24,069 nt of DNA from Glutinoglossum americanum. Taxonomy: Eukaryota > Ascomycota > Geoglossomycetes > Geoglossales > Geoglossaceae. Both the position numbers and the translations under genes were made by a program. Within the stretch, counting starts at the first letter, position 1. Every line of letters starts with the position of its first letter. The DNA lies in contig JAGHQL010000263.1 in NCBI GenBank assembly GCA_020080175.1, positions 1 through 24,069 on the forward strand, in the 5' to 3' direction. Positions 1 to 7,858 of the stretch are shown here, in pieces. A model generated the notes under the pieces. It had not been told where the DNA came from. It did no database searches and saw nothing but the letters and a program-made list of their open reading frames with translations.

Positions 1-23
1 ACTCATCGTCTTCACTCTTGCTT

Positions 24-2843
24 TCACAACATCGTGGGCAGTACAACGTCTTTAGCACGCGATTCGGGCGTGACGACGAGTCGTTCCATCCGACCGGCGC
101 GGTAGACACACTCCACAGTGGTACGGCGTGGCGCATGTAACTTGAAACTGACATCCCAGTTCTTCGGCCAGGCAGGGAGCAGAAGGATACGATCTCCAAC
201 GCTCTGGAGAAGCATAAGCTGGGTGGTTTCCAGCAGGTTCCCGCCGTGATTCTGGTCGGGTAGCCAGTCGAAATTCGGTCCCCACGTCGCGGGCCAGCGA
301 TGGCGTCCATTCGAATTAGCACACTTTATCTTCAGGAGACGCGCCGCCTCGTCGGTCAGGCCGAGCAGGGCGGCGCAGTTGCCATCGTAACTCCATCCAA
401 CCTCCAGAGGACTTCCACGGCGTTCATAGGCGAGACGCGCCGCCTTCAGATCGGGGCGTCCGATGCCATAGAGACGGAAGGGCCAGACAGCGTACAACTC
501 CGGGTTCTCGACATTGCTACGCTTCGAGTCGTACTTCTGCGCCGGAGCAAGCGTATAACTCCGGACGCCGTCCACGAAAACCTCCTGCGTGGGCAAGCGG
601 GGAGCAGTGGCCTTCATGTGCTGGAAGAATTCACCCTGGTCGGGAGTAGTGGCGGATTCGGGGAGAGTGCAGAGCCGGGACGCAATCTCATTGATGCCAG
701 CGACCGTGGGCATATCGTTAACCACACCGCTCTGGTAGGTCTCGACGGCCTGCGCCGGGTCGAGACGGATGCGCCCTGCAATTTCGGCGGCCCCGGGTTC
801 TTTCGCGAAGCGGGTATCGAAGTACTTCAGGATGGACACCGCCATCGGCAGGGTGTGCGCTTTCAGGAAGGTGGCATCCTGCGTGTAATCCCAATGGTCC
901 AGCATCAAGGCGACCAGTTCCGGTCCCTGATTCCAGGCCCACCGCCACCAGGGCGTGTCCACTTCCTTCGGCTGTTTTCCTGTCCTGTCCCAGCCGTAGT
1001 CGGAGTTCGGGTAAGTTCCCCAGACGGTCATCGTTTCCGGGAAGTAAGTGCCTTCCGCGTTGTGGTAAAGGCGGGTTCGCGCCTCCGCCAGTGGACGGAC
1101 ATTCTCGTACATTCGGAAGAAGGGCAACATCATCTCGAAGTCGCCCCCCGCAATCATTGGGTGGTACATATGGCGGACGTTCTGAAACCAGTGTGTTTCG
1201 CCCCAGGCCCGCCAGTCGGCATTGTGTGGTCGCCCGTCCACCTTTGGCTCGACAGTGAAGATGCCGCCGTTGAACTTGATAGGATACGTCCCTCGCCCGC
1301 CGCACGCCTGCATGTAACGCTGGAGAGTGTACCCCTGCGTGACCGGCGACCGCGCCTCCGTGCCGGGCCAGCCCCCAACACGCTTGCCGTCGAGGTAGAG
1401 CCACACCGCGCCGGAGTCCGCATCCAAGGTCAGGGCGACATGCTGCCAGACACCTGCTTTCAGTACGGCAGGGACGTTCAGGTCACGTGCCCCGAAGAGG
1501 ACGCGCAGGGTGTCTTTGGGATAGATGTCGAACAGGAAGCCGTCTCGCAGGCCCGCCGTGGTCTTGTCGAAGATACGCCCGACCCGCTCGCCATCGGGCT
1601 TAATCCACGCTTCCATCGTGACGCCGTGCGAGAAGTCGAGGGACGCATTCGGAAGTTCACGCTGCGTACCGTCTCCGGTACCAATCAAGCCCATCGTCAC
1701 AGGGACGGCCTGATCGAATGCCGCTGTTGTCAGTTTTACGACTTCGGCGTCGGACAGGGCGCGGCTATACACGCTCGTTCTTCCCAGCGTGCCGGGAAAC
1801 AGATTCTGTTTGTCCGAGTCGTACCCGATGCGCAACGGATGACGCTCGCCGGGAATCGAAATGCCACGGTCTCCGCTCACCACCACCCAGGAACGCTCCC
1901 AGTAGGCACGCCACCAGGCGGTCGTGCGCTGACGAGCCTTCGCGGCATCCTTTGCGGCGTCGGCACTCTTCCCTGCCGCCGTCAGCCATGCCGCAACATT
2001 GGTCGATTGCTGGCACGGTGCCGCCACACGGAACGCGAACGCCTCCACCAGCTCGGTGGTGGACAGGGTGCGGCTATCCGTCGCCGTGAAGTTTGAGTCG
2101 CCGGTTGCCCAACCACCGAACGTCCGGTGCAGAAGCGGGTCGTGAACGGTATTGGCGGCGGACTCCAGCCCCTGCGTCTTCAGGCTGGCAGAAAAGGCGG
2201 GCGACGATTCGTTGCGGTGGTACCACGCCACCGCCGTTTTGGAGACCCCGGGGAAGATGTCCGCTGACTCGGTTATCGGAAACGGTGCACCCTTCAAGTG
2301 CCAGGCCGAAATCATCTCATCACCGTCTGTAATCGTGTGGGCTTCCGTGCGCCAGCTTTCCACATGCACCTTGACCGACATGGGACCGGTGGTTGTCCCA
2401 ACACAGTGAACAACGGGATGGTCGGCATCGACAAACACCTGCAATGTCACAGCCTGCTGTCCGTCGCCCGCCGTAATCTCGCAGAGGCCATCGCGCAGAC
2501 GCAGAGCCTGCCTGAAGGGCTTTCCGGCAACGAACGGGTTGGGCGAAAAGGAGACACGTACCTGCCCGACTTTCAGCAATCGGGCCGTCTCGGCGAACGA
2601 ATCACTGCGGCTGATATAGAAAAGCAGGTCGCCTCCCTCTTCCACCCACAGGTTGATGCCAACCTCACCGTTGCCGAGCGGCAGAGAGCCAGACGCATCG
2701 TGGCTGGGCGTCGTCCAGATAACATCGCTTTCCTCTGTCCAGTGGCTCGCTGGTGTGGGAGCACCGACAGATTCCTGCCCTAGCAGAAACGGTCCAGTGG
2801 CGATCATGCCAAAACCTGCTTTCAAAACGTCTCGTCTATTCAT
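24..2843 (-). CDS. DUF5703/GH95-like glycosidase with inserted LamG-like domain
   Basis: A 939-aa exported protein, probably a glycoside hydrolase with an (alpha/alpha)6 barrel. The N-terminus MNRRDVLKAGFGM has a twin-arginine-like signal followed by a hydrophobic stretch. Residues about 35-310 form a beta-rich domain of the DUF5703 type (PLGNGEVGINLWVEEGGD). Residues about 501-900 look like the GH95-like helical barrel (YTLQRYMQACGGRGTYPIKFNGGIFT, later WGTYPNSDYGW). Between them, residues about 328-498 resemble a LamG/concanavalin-like jelly roll with the strand order permuted (see findings). The start ATG overlaps the end of the SGNH gene by 8 nt (ATGAATAG), so translational coupling is likely; no good Shine-Dalgarno site is visible. 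It is the last gene of the operon. Family assignment rests on remembered motifs. Substrate is unknown; fucose- or galactose-containing glycans are plausible from the neighbouring GH29 gene. Confidence 0.82.
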   Translation of the reverse strand: MNRRDVLKAGFGMIATGPFLLGQESVGAPTPASHWTEESDVIWTTPSHDASGSLPLGNGEVGINLWVEEGGDLLFYISRSDSFAETARLLKVGQVRVSFSPNPFVAGKPFRQALRLRDGLCEITAGDGQQAVTLQVFVDADHPVVHCVGTTTGPMSVKVHVESWRTEAHTITDGDEMISAWHLKGAPFPITESADIFPGVSKTAVAWYHRNESSPAFSASLKTQGLESAANTVHDPLLHRTFGGWATGDSNFTATDSRTLSTTELVEAFAFRVAAPCQQSTNVAAWLTAAGKSADAAKDAAKARQRTTAWWRAYWERSWVVVSGDRGISIPGERHPLRIGYDSDKQNLFPGTLGRTSVYSRALSDAEVVKLTTAAFDQAVPVTMGLIGTGDGTQRELPNASLDFSHGVTMEAWIKPDGERVGRIFDKTTAGLRDGFLFDIYPKDTLRVLFGARDLNVPAVLKAGVWQHVALTLDADSGAVWLYLDGKRVGGWPGTEARSPVTQGYTLQRYMQACGGRGTYPIKFNGGIFTVEPKVDGRPHNADWRAWGETHWFQNVRHMYHPMIAGGDFEMMLPFFRMYENVRPLAEARTRLYHNAEGTYFPETMTVWGTYPNSDYGWDRTGKQPKEVDTPWWRWAWNQGPELVALMLDHWDYTQDATFLKAHTLPMAVSILKYFDTRFAKEPGAAEIAGRIRLDPAQAVETYQSGVVNDMPTVAGINEIASRLCTLPESATTPDQGEFFQHMKATAPRLPTQEVFVDGVRSYTLAPAQKYDSKRSNVENPELYAVWPFRLYGIGRPDLKAARLAYERRGSPLEVGWSYDGNCAALLGLTDEAARLLKIKCANSNGRHRWPATWGPNFDWLPDQNHGGNLLETTQLMLLQSVGDRILLLPAWPKNWDVSFKLHAPRRTTVECVYRAGRMERLVVTPESRAKDVVLPTML

Positions 2844-3801
2844 GGTTGTTTTTTCTGCGGAGTCCCTCTATCTGGATTTGAAGGGTTGCTGCCTCCTGCT
2901 CCGTCTTGGCGATAGAGTCTGTCTTGAAGGTGCCATCGCGCGTGTAGCCGACATAGGGCAGCCATCCCTCCGAGCGAAGTTGCCGTCGTCGCGCGACGAG
3001 TTGGTACAGTGGATCTGCCAGCACGCGTGCCAGCTCGGCATCATTGACAGTGACCGAGACGCCGAGGGCTTTCAGAATCGCGCTCGCCATCACCAGATGA
3101 CCAATCGGAGCAGGATGGATACCGTCCCCGCTGAGAACAAATCCCGGATTCGTCTGACGTTGCTTCGCTATATAGTGTGCCAGCGGTGCGTGCAGGTCGA
3201 TTACCTGCCCTGTCGAGCGTGGCAAGGTACACTCCCAGCGACCATACTCCTCCAGAACGCTGTCATACTGCGCGAAGGGCGTCATGTAACTGAAATCCGG
3301 GGCAGTAGCCGGGAGTGTTTTACCCTTGAGAGGTGTGGGATCGAACGGTGGCGGCGTGAGCAAAATAACCTTCGCTCCAGCCGCCTTGCACTTAGCGATT
3401 AGCTCCTTGATGCCCTTCTGGAACGCCGTCCTGCGTGCGGGACTCTGAGGCCAGTAGATACCATCGTTCATGCCGTAGCAGGCCACGACGATGTTTGGCT
3501 TGACGGCATTCAGAGCGGCCTGAAGGCGCGTATGCACCCACGGGCGCGGGAACGGATGTGCCTTCTCGGAGAGTCCCGACACAGTTTCGCTCGCAAGGCC
3601 AATACTGATGATGTCGAACTTTTGTGACGGGTAGTGCCTATCCAGGTAATACTCGACGAGACTGACATAAGTGCCATCCTGCGTGATGCTGTCTCCCAGA
3701 AACAGCACGCGCTTGCCGTTGAGTGAGGGTACTTCCGCGTGGGTTGGCCCGGCACAGAAAAGCAGTACCAGGGCGAGCATAAGGATACCGCGATAGATCA
3801 T
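2836..3801 (-). CDS. Secreted SGNH/GDSL-type hydrolase
   Basis: A 321-aa SGNH hydrolase, probably a carbohydrate esterase or acetyl esterase. Residues 1-22 form a signal peptide ending THA. Block I is FLGDSIT with nucleophile Ser38, block III is YGMND with Asn112, and block V is DGIHP with Asp226 and His229, so the catalytic set is complete. The frame is open to 4131, but the extra 110 codons are Arg/Cys-rich, overlap the fucosidase gene and look non-coding; the ATG at 3801 gives a clean signal peptide 35 nt after the fucosidase stop. The C-terminal 70 residues are charged and helical (KTEQEAATLQIQIEGLRRK). The stop overlaps the next gene's start by 8 nt. In the operon it may remove acyl groups so that the glycosidases can act; the true substrate cannot be read from sequence. 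Confidence 0.88.
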   Translation of the reverse strand: MIYRGILMLALVLLFCAGPTHAEVPSLNGKRVLFLGDSITQDGTYVSLVEYYLDRHYPSQKFDIISIGLASETVSGLSEKAHPFPRPWVHTRLQAALNAVKPNIVVACYGMNDGIYWPQSPARRTAFQKGIKELIAKCKAAGAKVILLTPPPFDPTPLKGKTLPATAPDFSYMTPFAQYDSVLEEYGRWECTLPRSTGQVIDLHAPLAHYIAKQRQTNPGFVLSGDGIHPAPIGHLVMASAILKALGVSVTVNDAELARVLADPLYQLVARRRQLRSEGWLPYVGYTRDGTFKTDSIAKTEQEAATLQIQIEGLRRKNNHE

Positions 3802-3836
3802 CTTGACAACTTTCGGTAGCACCGCCAGATTTTCAT

Positions 3837-5438
3837 TCAATTCGCGGGCAGGAAGGATATTTCTGTGATGGTAGGACCGTCGGAGGCATCGAGTATGTGG
3901 AGGCGTATCGACCGGGCAAGTACCGGCGCGCAACGAGCCACATACGATTCGCCCAGTCGTTTTCCCGTGGCGACGGTAACCCATTCGGCTTTTCCGGGTG
4001 CACGGTACTGAATCTCGAATCTCCGGACACGCCCCGCAATGGCTTCCGAGATACGAACGCCCCGTATTCGGGCATCCGGCGCGAAGTCCGCTTGCAACCA
4101 CGCCTGCCTCGTTCCGGAGTCCGTGGCCCATCTGGTGTTGATGTCATCGTCGCCCGCCTTACTAGCGGCATAGGCAGGGTCCTTTTGATACACATTCGAG
4201 GCCGATAGCGTCGTCTGAAAAGGCGGACGTGCCGGTTCGATTGCTGCCAGGTTCATGGCGGTGCCGTCAAGCCGCAGGGCGATAATGGTATCCGCCGCAT
4301 CGTGCGCGGTAGTCGGCACCTGGATAGTGACACCACGGGCACTCTGCGTGACCTGCGCTTTGCCGCCACCGACCAGATGACCGCTCCGAATACGCCGGGG
4401 CAACGCGGGCAGAGTAATCGTGTCCCCATCCCAGCGCAGTACATGGACATAGACCGTATCGCCTCGACGCGTGGAGACATAGGAGGAGGTCGGCTTATAC
4501 GGGCCGCCACGGGTTTCCTCAATGGCCGTGTGATGTGTTTTCATCCAGCGAGCCAGAGCACGCAGTCGATCTGCCTGAGTCGGGTCTAAACTGCCGTCCG
4601 GACGCGGCCCGATGTTGAGCAGCAGATTGCCGTCTCCGCCTGCACACCGTGCCAGCGTCTGGATACACTGCACCGCACTCTTGTAATGGTCGCCAGGTTT
4701 ATACGACCACTGCTCCCCGATAGTCATGCAGGTCTCCCACGGACGCTGGTCGTCATAGGAGCCGATAGTCTGCTCGGGGGTGTAGTAATCGCCTGGCAAG
4801 CCGCAGCGGTCATTGATAATCAGGTCCGGGTTGACGGCTCGCATCTTCGGGAAAAGGTTTTTCGCCTCCCAGAACGCCGCCGTGTTGCCGATACCATCGA
4901 ACCAGACCAGGTCTACTTTCCCGTAGCGGGTCAGCAGTTCGTTGACCTGTCGGTGGAAGTAGGCATTGTACTTCGGCTGGTTGACCTTGTAGTCGGGGTG
5001 GTGGATGTCCGGTTGCGAATAGTAGACGCACCAGTGCAGGCCCGCCTCGCGGCAGGCATCCGCCATCTGCCGCACGATGTCGCGGCGGTAGGGGGATTGG
5101 GGACTGGTGATTTTGTAGTCCGTGACCTGGCTGTCGAACTCACAGAAACCATCGTGGTGCTTGCAGGTGAAGACGATGTACTTCATCCCGGCGGCTTTGG
5201 CGAGCGCGACAATCTCTTTCGCATTGAAGTGGACCGGGTTGAACCGCTTGTACAGGCTGTCGTACTCGGTGGCAGGAATCCCTCCGGCGTTCGGGCCGTA
5301 GGGATTCGGGTTACGGCTCCAACTGATCTCCGCTCCCTTGAGCGTGATGGGGCCCCAGTGAATGAACAAACCGAATCGCGCCTCGCGCCACCAGCGCATG
5401 TGCGGCGGCGTGGGTGCGGGTCCCTTATTTTCGCTCAT
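3837..5438 (-). CDS. GH29 alpha-L-fucosidase with C-terminal F5/8-type (discoidin) domain
   Basis: A 533-aa GH29-family enzyme expected to release alpha-L-fucose from glycans. The catalytic TIM barrel covers residues about 10-330: RFGLFIHWGP near the start, YIVFTCKHHDGF (His94/His95) and VDLVWFDG, where Asp181 is the expected nucleophile. Glu222 in YTPEQTIG is a candidate acid/base. Residues about 404-533 look like a discoidin-type carbohydrate-binding domain (DDDINTRWATD..QAWLQADF). No signal peptide is visible, so as called the enzyme is cytoplasmic, unlike the predicted exported proteins on either side. The start ATG shares ATGA with the stop of the lipoprotein gene, and no separate strong Shine-Dalgarno is seen, which points to coupled translation. 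The length suits GH29 plus one accessory domain. Confidence 0.93.
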   Translation of the reverse strand: MSENKGPAPTPPHMRWWREARFGLFIHWGPITLKGAEISWSRNPNPYGPNAGGIPATEYDSLYKRFNPVHFNAKEIVALAKAAGMKYIVFTCKHHDGFCEFDSQVTDYKITSPQSPYRRDIVRQMADACREAGLHWCVYYSQPDIHHPDYKVNQPKYNAYFHRQVNELLTRYGKVDLVWFDGIGNTAAFWEAKNLFPKMRAVNPDLIINDRCGLPGDYYTPEQTIGSYDDQRPWETCMTIGEQWSYKPGDHYKSAVQCIQTLARCAGGDGNLLLNIGPRPDGSLDPTQADRLRALARWMKTHHTAIEETRGGPYKPTSSYVSTRRGDTVYVHVLRWDGDTITLPALPRRIRSGHLVGGGKAQVTQSARGVTIQVPTTAHDAADTIIALRLDGTAMNLAAIEPARPPFQTTLSASNVYQKDPAYAASKAGDDDINTRWATDSGTRQAWLQADFAPDARIRGVRISEAIAGRVRRFEIQYRAPGKAEWVTVATGKRLGESYVARCAPVLARSIRLHILDASDGPTITEISFLPAN

Positions 5439-5665
5439 TTGCCGACGGCACCGCCTGGCCCTGCGGGAGCCGGACCATGTGCACCGGGCACGGCTCCCGG
5501 CATGGAGGGGCCAGAGGGTGCAGGTGCTACTCCCGGTGCATTCTGAACCGGTGGAGGGGTGGGAGCGGCAGGCTTCTTTTCAGAGCAACCGATGGCAGTG
5601 ACCATCAGAACGCCCAGTGCGACGCCCGCTATAAGTACCTTCTGACCAGGGAACCGACAGGTCAT
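5435..5665 (-). CDS. Small Pro/Ala-rich lipoprotein
   Basis: A 76-aa predicted lipoprotein. Residues 8-27 are hydrophobic and end in TAIGC, a usable signal peptidase II lipobox with lipidated Cys27. The rest is a disordered Pro/Ala/Gly-rich tail (KKPAAPTPPPVQNAPG and on) with no fold I can name. A good Shine-Dalgarno (AAGGAAG) lies 9 nt before the ATG. The stop overlaps the start of the fucosidase gene as ATGA. Short lipoproteins of this kind are commonly found just after DUF1559 pseudopilin genes, as here (81 nt downstream). I recall this pairing from planctomycete- and Armatimonadota-like genomes but could not check it. A role in anchoring or assembling the pseudopilin at the envelope is inference. 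Confidence 0.78.
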   Translation of the reverse strand: MTCRFPGQKVLIAGVALGVLMVTAIGCSEKKPAAPTPPPVQNAPGVAPAPSGPSMPGAVPGAHGPAPAGPGGAVGK

Positions 5666-5700
5666 TGTTTTGTTCTTCCTTTTGCACTTCTCTCATAGGA

Positions 5701-5724
5701 AAGACCTGCCACAAGACAGGTCTT
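5701..5724 (-). terminator. Intra-operon hairpin, possible attenuator
   Basis: A perfect 8-bp stem, AAGACCTG and CAGGTCTT with an 8-nt loop, lies between the pseudopilin stop and the lipoprotein start. The run after the stem on the minus strand is only TTTCC, so it is a weak terminator at best. It may attenuate transcription or protect the 3' end of the abundant pseudopilin mRNA from decay, lowering expression of the enzymes downstream. Confidence 0.5.
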
Positions 5725-5746
5725 CCTGGTTAACGTTCCGCCTGGA

Positions 5747-6595
5747 CTATTTGACACTGAACGTGATGGCATGTGCACCCGTTCCCGCGTACTGGGTGCC
5801 CTCTGCGGCGTAACCGCTCGGGTAGCCGTTCTGGGCATCGGTCGCGTTGGTAGCGTTATTGCCGTTGGAGACCGACGAACCCCGGTACCATTTCACATGC
5901 CCGTCCGCCAGAATGAAGTTCGAGCCTTCGCTGTGGCAACCCAGAGGTCGGTCCACGAATTGGTGATAACCCCACTGACCGGGGAAGTTGTTGCCGCCCA
6001 TGAAGCCGGTGTTGAACTGTCCGCCAAAGCCGAAACCGGGATAGGCATAGATTCCGTAGCCCTCGGTGCTTGCCGAGTTGTTACTGTAGGAAACCGAAAT
6101 ATCCGTGCCTGCGACGCCCACGTTATCGGGACGTACGGGGACGCCGCTGACTTCGCAGAGAAGCACCGTCCGAGCCGGTGCCCCTATGGCGGGCAGGGAA
6201 CCATAGACGCCGCCGTAACCGTCGCGCGTGACACCGATGTTGATGGCATAGGACACCAGCGTGTCGGGGGCAACCGCATCGTAGCGGTTGTCGTTCATAC
6301 AGGTGAAGACGGCGGTACTCTTTACATAGGGATAGATCTCACCGGCCCAGCCGATACCCGAACCACCGTCGTTGTAGGCTCCCACGGGGAACGTTTCATC
6401 GTAGTCCTGCGTGTACTGCATCAAACCGAGGCCCATCTGCTTCTCATTGGAAAGACAAGTGGCAGCGCGTGCCTTTTCGCGTGCTTGAGCAAATACGGGG
6501 AATAGGATAGCTGCTAGAATCGCAATGATAGCGATAACAACGAGGAGTTCGATCAGGGTAAAAGCTTGCGTACTGCGAGTATTGATTCGGTTCAT
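5747..6595 (-). CDS. DUF1559 pseudopilin (prepilin N-terminal, H-x9-DG C-terminal)
   Basis: A 282-aa type II secretion/type IV pilus-like pseudopilin. The N-terminus has the prepilin pattern, with cleavage expected at QA/FTLIELL: Ala11 replaces the usual Gly at -1, and Glu16 is the conserved fifth residue of the mature protein. A hydrophobic helix follows ([19 protein letters not shown]), then [30 protein letters not shown], which is strongly characteristic of Armatimonadota DUF1559 proteins. The C-terminal [16 protein letters not shown] matches the H-x(9)-DG motif. The start at 6595 has AAGGAAG 6 nt upstream; an open extension to 6652 lacks such a site and would put 19 residues before the prepilin leader. 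It lies 100 nt downstream of the LacI gene and heads the structural part of the operon. The role is probably envelope or surface structure; the ligand is unknown. Confidence 0.93.
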   Translation of the reverse strand: MNRINTRSTQAFTLIELLVVIAIIAILAAILFPVFAQAREKARAATCLSNEKQMGLGLMQYTQDYDETFPVGAYNDGGSGIGWAGEIYPYVKSTAVFTCMNDNRYDAVAPDTLVSYAINIGVTRDGYGGVYGSLPAIGAPARTVLLCEVSGVPVRPDNVGVAGTDISVSYSNNSASTEGYGIYAYPGFGFGGQFNTGFMGGNNFPGQWGYHQFVDRPLGCHSEGSNFILADGHVKWYRGSSVSNGNNATNATDAQNGYPSGYAAEGTQYAGTGAHAITFSVK

Positions 6596-6695
6596 TTTTT
6601 CTTCCTTCACTGGATGATTGTGTGATGGATTGCTCCATCTCCCTTCCTTCATTGGACGAGGCTAAACCCGTCGTTATTTTTGCGTGAGAACTTTG

Positions 6696-7715
6696 TTATC
6701 GCTGAGAGGAGCCTCGCACTTCCAGCCTTGCCTTCAGCCTGGCTGCCTGGAGAGGCAATGTCGGGTCTTGGATTCGCTTCATCAGGAATGACCAGGCCAC
6801 GGAGCACATCTCCTCTAAAGGGGGCATGATAGTTGTCAGAGGCGGATGGAGATACTCAGACTCTCGAATCCCGTCACAACCGACCAGCGCGACATCTTCG
6901 GGGATACGCCGTCCCAGCTTGCGTAATTCCAGAAACGCCCCAATCGCCATTTCGTCGTTGTAGCAGAAAATCCCGTCGGGACAACCGTGTTGCTCGATGT
7001 ACGCCGCCAGTACACTTGCCACGCCCTCGCGCCTCTCGTTCGGGCTGACAATAAACTCCGGCTCCTGACCGAGTGCCGCCATCACGGACTTATAACCGGA
7101 GAGGCGGGGATCGTCGCTGGGAATAAACCACTCAAACCAGTCGGGAACGAGGTAGGCAATGCGTCGGCACCCGACCGTCGCCAGATGCTGTACCGCCTCT
7201 ATTGCCGGTTCTGTGAAGTCCACCTGAACATAATCGGCACTTTCCAGCACATAGCCACCGACATTGATAAACGGAATCCCACCCAGCAGACTCCCTTTCA
7301 TACCCGGAACCGTTGCGCGGGGTAAATCGACCGCGATGATACCGTCCACCGGCCACGACATCAGCTTGGACGTATCCAGTGTCACGTCTTTGCCGACCAC
7401 ACCGTATTGCGGCACCTTGGCTCCGCTGACCATCAGGTCGTAGTCGTGCCGCAGGGTCTCCTCGTGGATAAAGTGGATGTACTCTCCGTAATAGACGGAG
7501 CGTAGATTGGTCGCCCACAGAGCGACGGACTGGGTCCGACCCGTCGCCAGCGCACGAGCATTGCGGTTGGGCTGATAGCCCATCTCACTGGCAATGCGTT
7601 CTACCCGCAAACGAGTTTCCGGGGCGATACGAACATCCACGTTGTTGAGCACCCGTGACACCGTCGCGTGCGATACCTTGGCGCGTTCCGCTACCAGTCG
7701 TACAGAAGGTTTCAT
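6696..7715 (-). CDS. LacI-family transcriptional regulator
   Basis: A 339-aa regulator of full family length. Residues 1-55 hold the LacI helix-turn-helix and hinge helix (VAERAKVSHATVSRVLNN, then ETRLRVERIASEMGYQPNRNARALATG). The rest is a periplasmic-binding-protein-like effector domain (DGIIAVDLPRA, GCRRIAYLVP, CPDGIFCYNDEMAIGAF, PEDVALVGCDG). It probably binds a sugar released by the downstream glycosidases and represses this operon. Its own upstream region carries a near-consensus promoter and two operator-like sequences downstream of the start site, so autoregulation is likely. A GAGG sequence lies about 10 nt before the ATG. No terminator is seen in the 100-nt gap to the pseudopilin gene. 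Confidence 0.95.
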   Translation of the reverse strand: MKPSVRLVAERAKVSHATVSRVLNNVDVRIAPETRLRVERIASEMGYQPNRNARALATGRTQSVALWATNLRSVYYGEYIHFIHEETLRHDYDLMVSGAKVPQYGVVGKDVTLDTSKLMSWPVDGIIAVDLPRATVPGMKGSLLGGIPFINVGGYVLESADYVQVDFTEPAIEAVQHLATVGCRRIAYLVPDWFEWFIPSDDPRLSGYKSVMAALGQEPEFIVSPNERREGVASVLAAYIEQHGCPDGIFCYNDEMAIGAFLELRKLGRRIPEDVALVGCDGIRESEYLHPPLTTIMPPLEEMCSVAWSFLMKRIQDPTLPLQAARLKARLEVRGSSQR

Positions 7716-7734
7716 TTACGCGACCTCGCGTGAA

Positions 7735-7748
7735 TGTAACCGTGTGCG
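7735..7748 (-). promoter_or_regulatory. Second LacI-type operator-like site
   Basis: The plus strand reads TGTAACCGTGTGCG. Its first 11 bases repeat the 7766 site exactly, 31 bp away or about three helical turns, so two dimers could bind the same face of the DNA. The right half is degenerate compared with the 7766 copy. Confidence 0.5.
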
Positions 7749-7765
7749 CAACCATTTTTTAATCG

Positions 7766-7779
7766 TGTAACCGTGTACA
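7766..7779 (-). promoter_or_regulatory. LacI-type operator-like palindrome
   Basis: The plus strand reads TGTAACCGTGTACA: TGTA and TACA arms around a central CG, the usual architecture of LacI-family operators. It lies just downstream of the predicted transcription start of the LacI gene, where a bound repressor would block initiation or early elongation. Confidence 0.65.
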
Positions 7780-7794
7780 TTGTGGATTTCATCA

Positions 7795-7823
7795 AATATA
7801 CATCACCCCCCTCCGACTGTCAA
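7795..7823 (-). promoter_or_regulatory. Sigma-70-type promoter of the LacI/fucosidase operon
   Basis: On the minus strand, TTGACA (7818-7823) and TATATT (7795-7800) are separated by exactly 17 bp, close to the housekeeping consensus. The predicted start is near 7788, leaving a leader of about 70 nt that contains both operator-like sites. The spacer carries a G6 run. Confidence 0.8.
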
Positions 7824-7858
7824 GGGATTTTATTTTCCGCAGTAAAGAAGGGGAGTGG

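Noticed and set aside
300-2096. A 598-codon open frame on the plus strand opposite the DUF5703 gene
   Set aside because: Arg/His/Gly-rich with no recognisable motif, lies wholly antisense to a well-supported gene; a by-product of GC-rich codon use.
3802-4131. Upstream extension of the SGNH hydrolase by 110 codons
   Set aside because: Overlaps GH29 in another frame and would bury the signal peptide; ATG at 3801 is better.
4686-5546. A 286-codon plus-strand frame opposite the fucosidase and lipoprotein
   Set aside because: Low-complexity Val/Arg-rich translation without motifs, antisense to GH29.
6624-6639. GATGGA-TTGC-TCCATC hairpin between lacI and the pseudopilin gene as a terminator
   Set aside because: Only 6 bp with no T-run; too weak to call.
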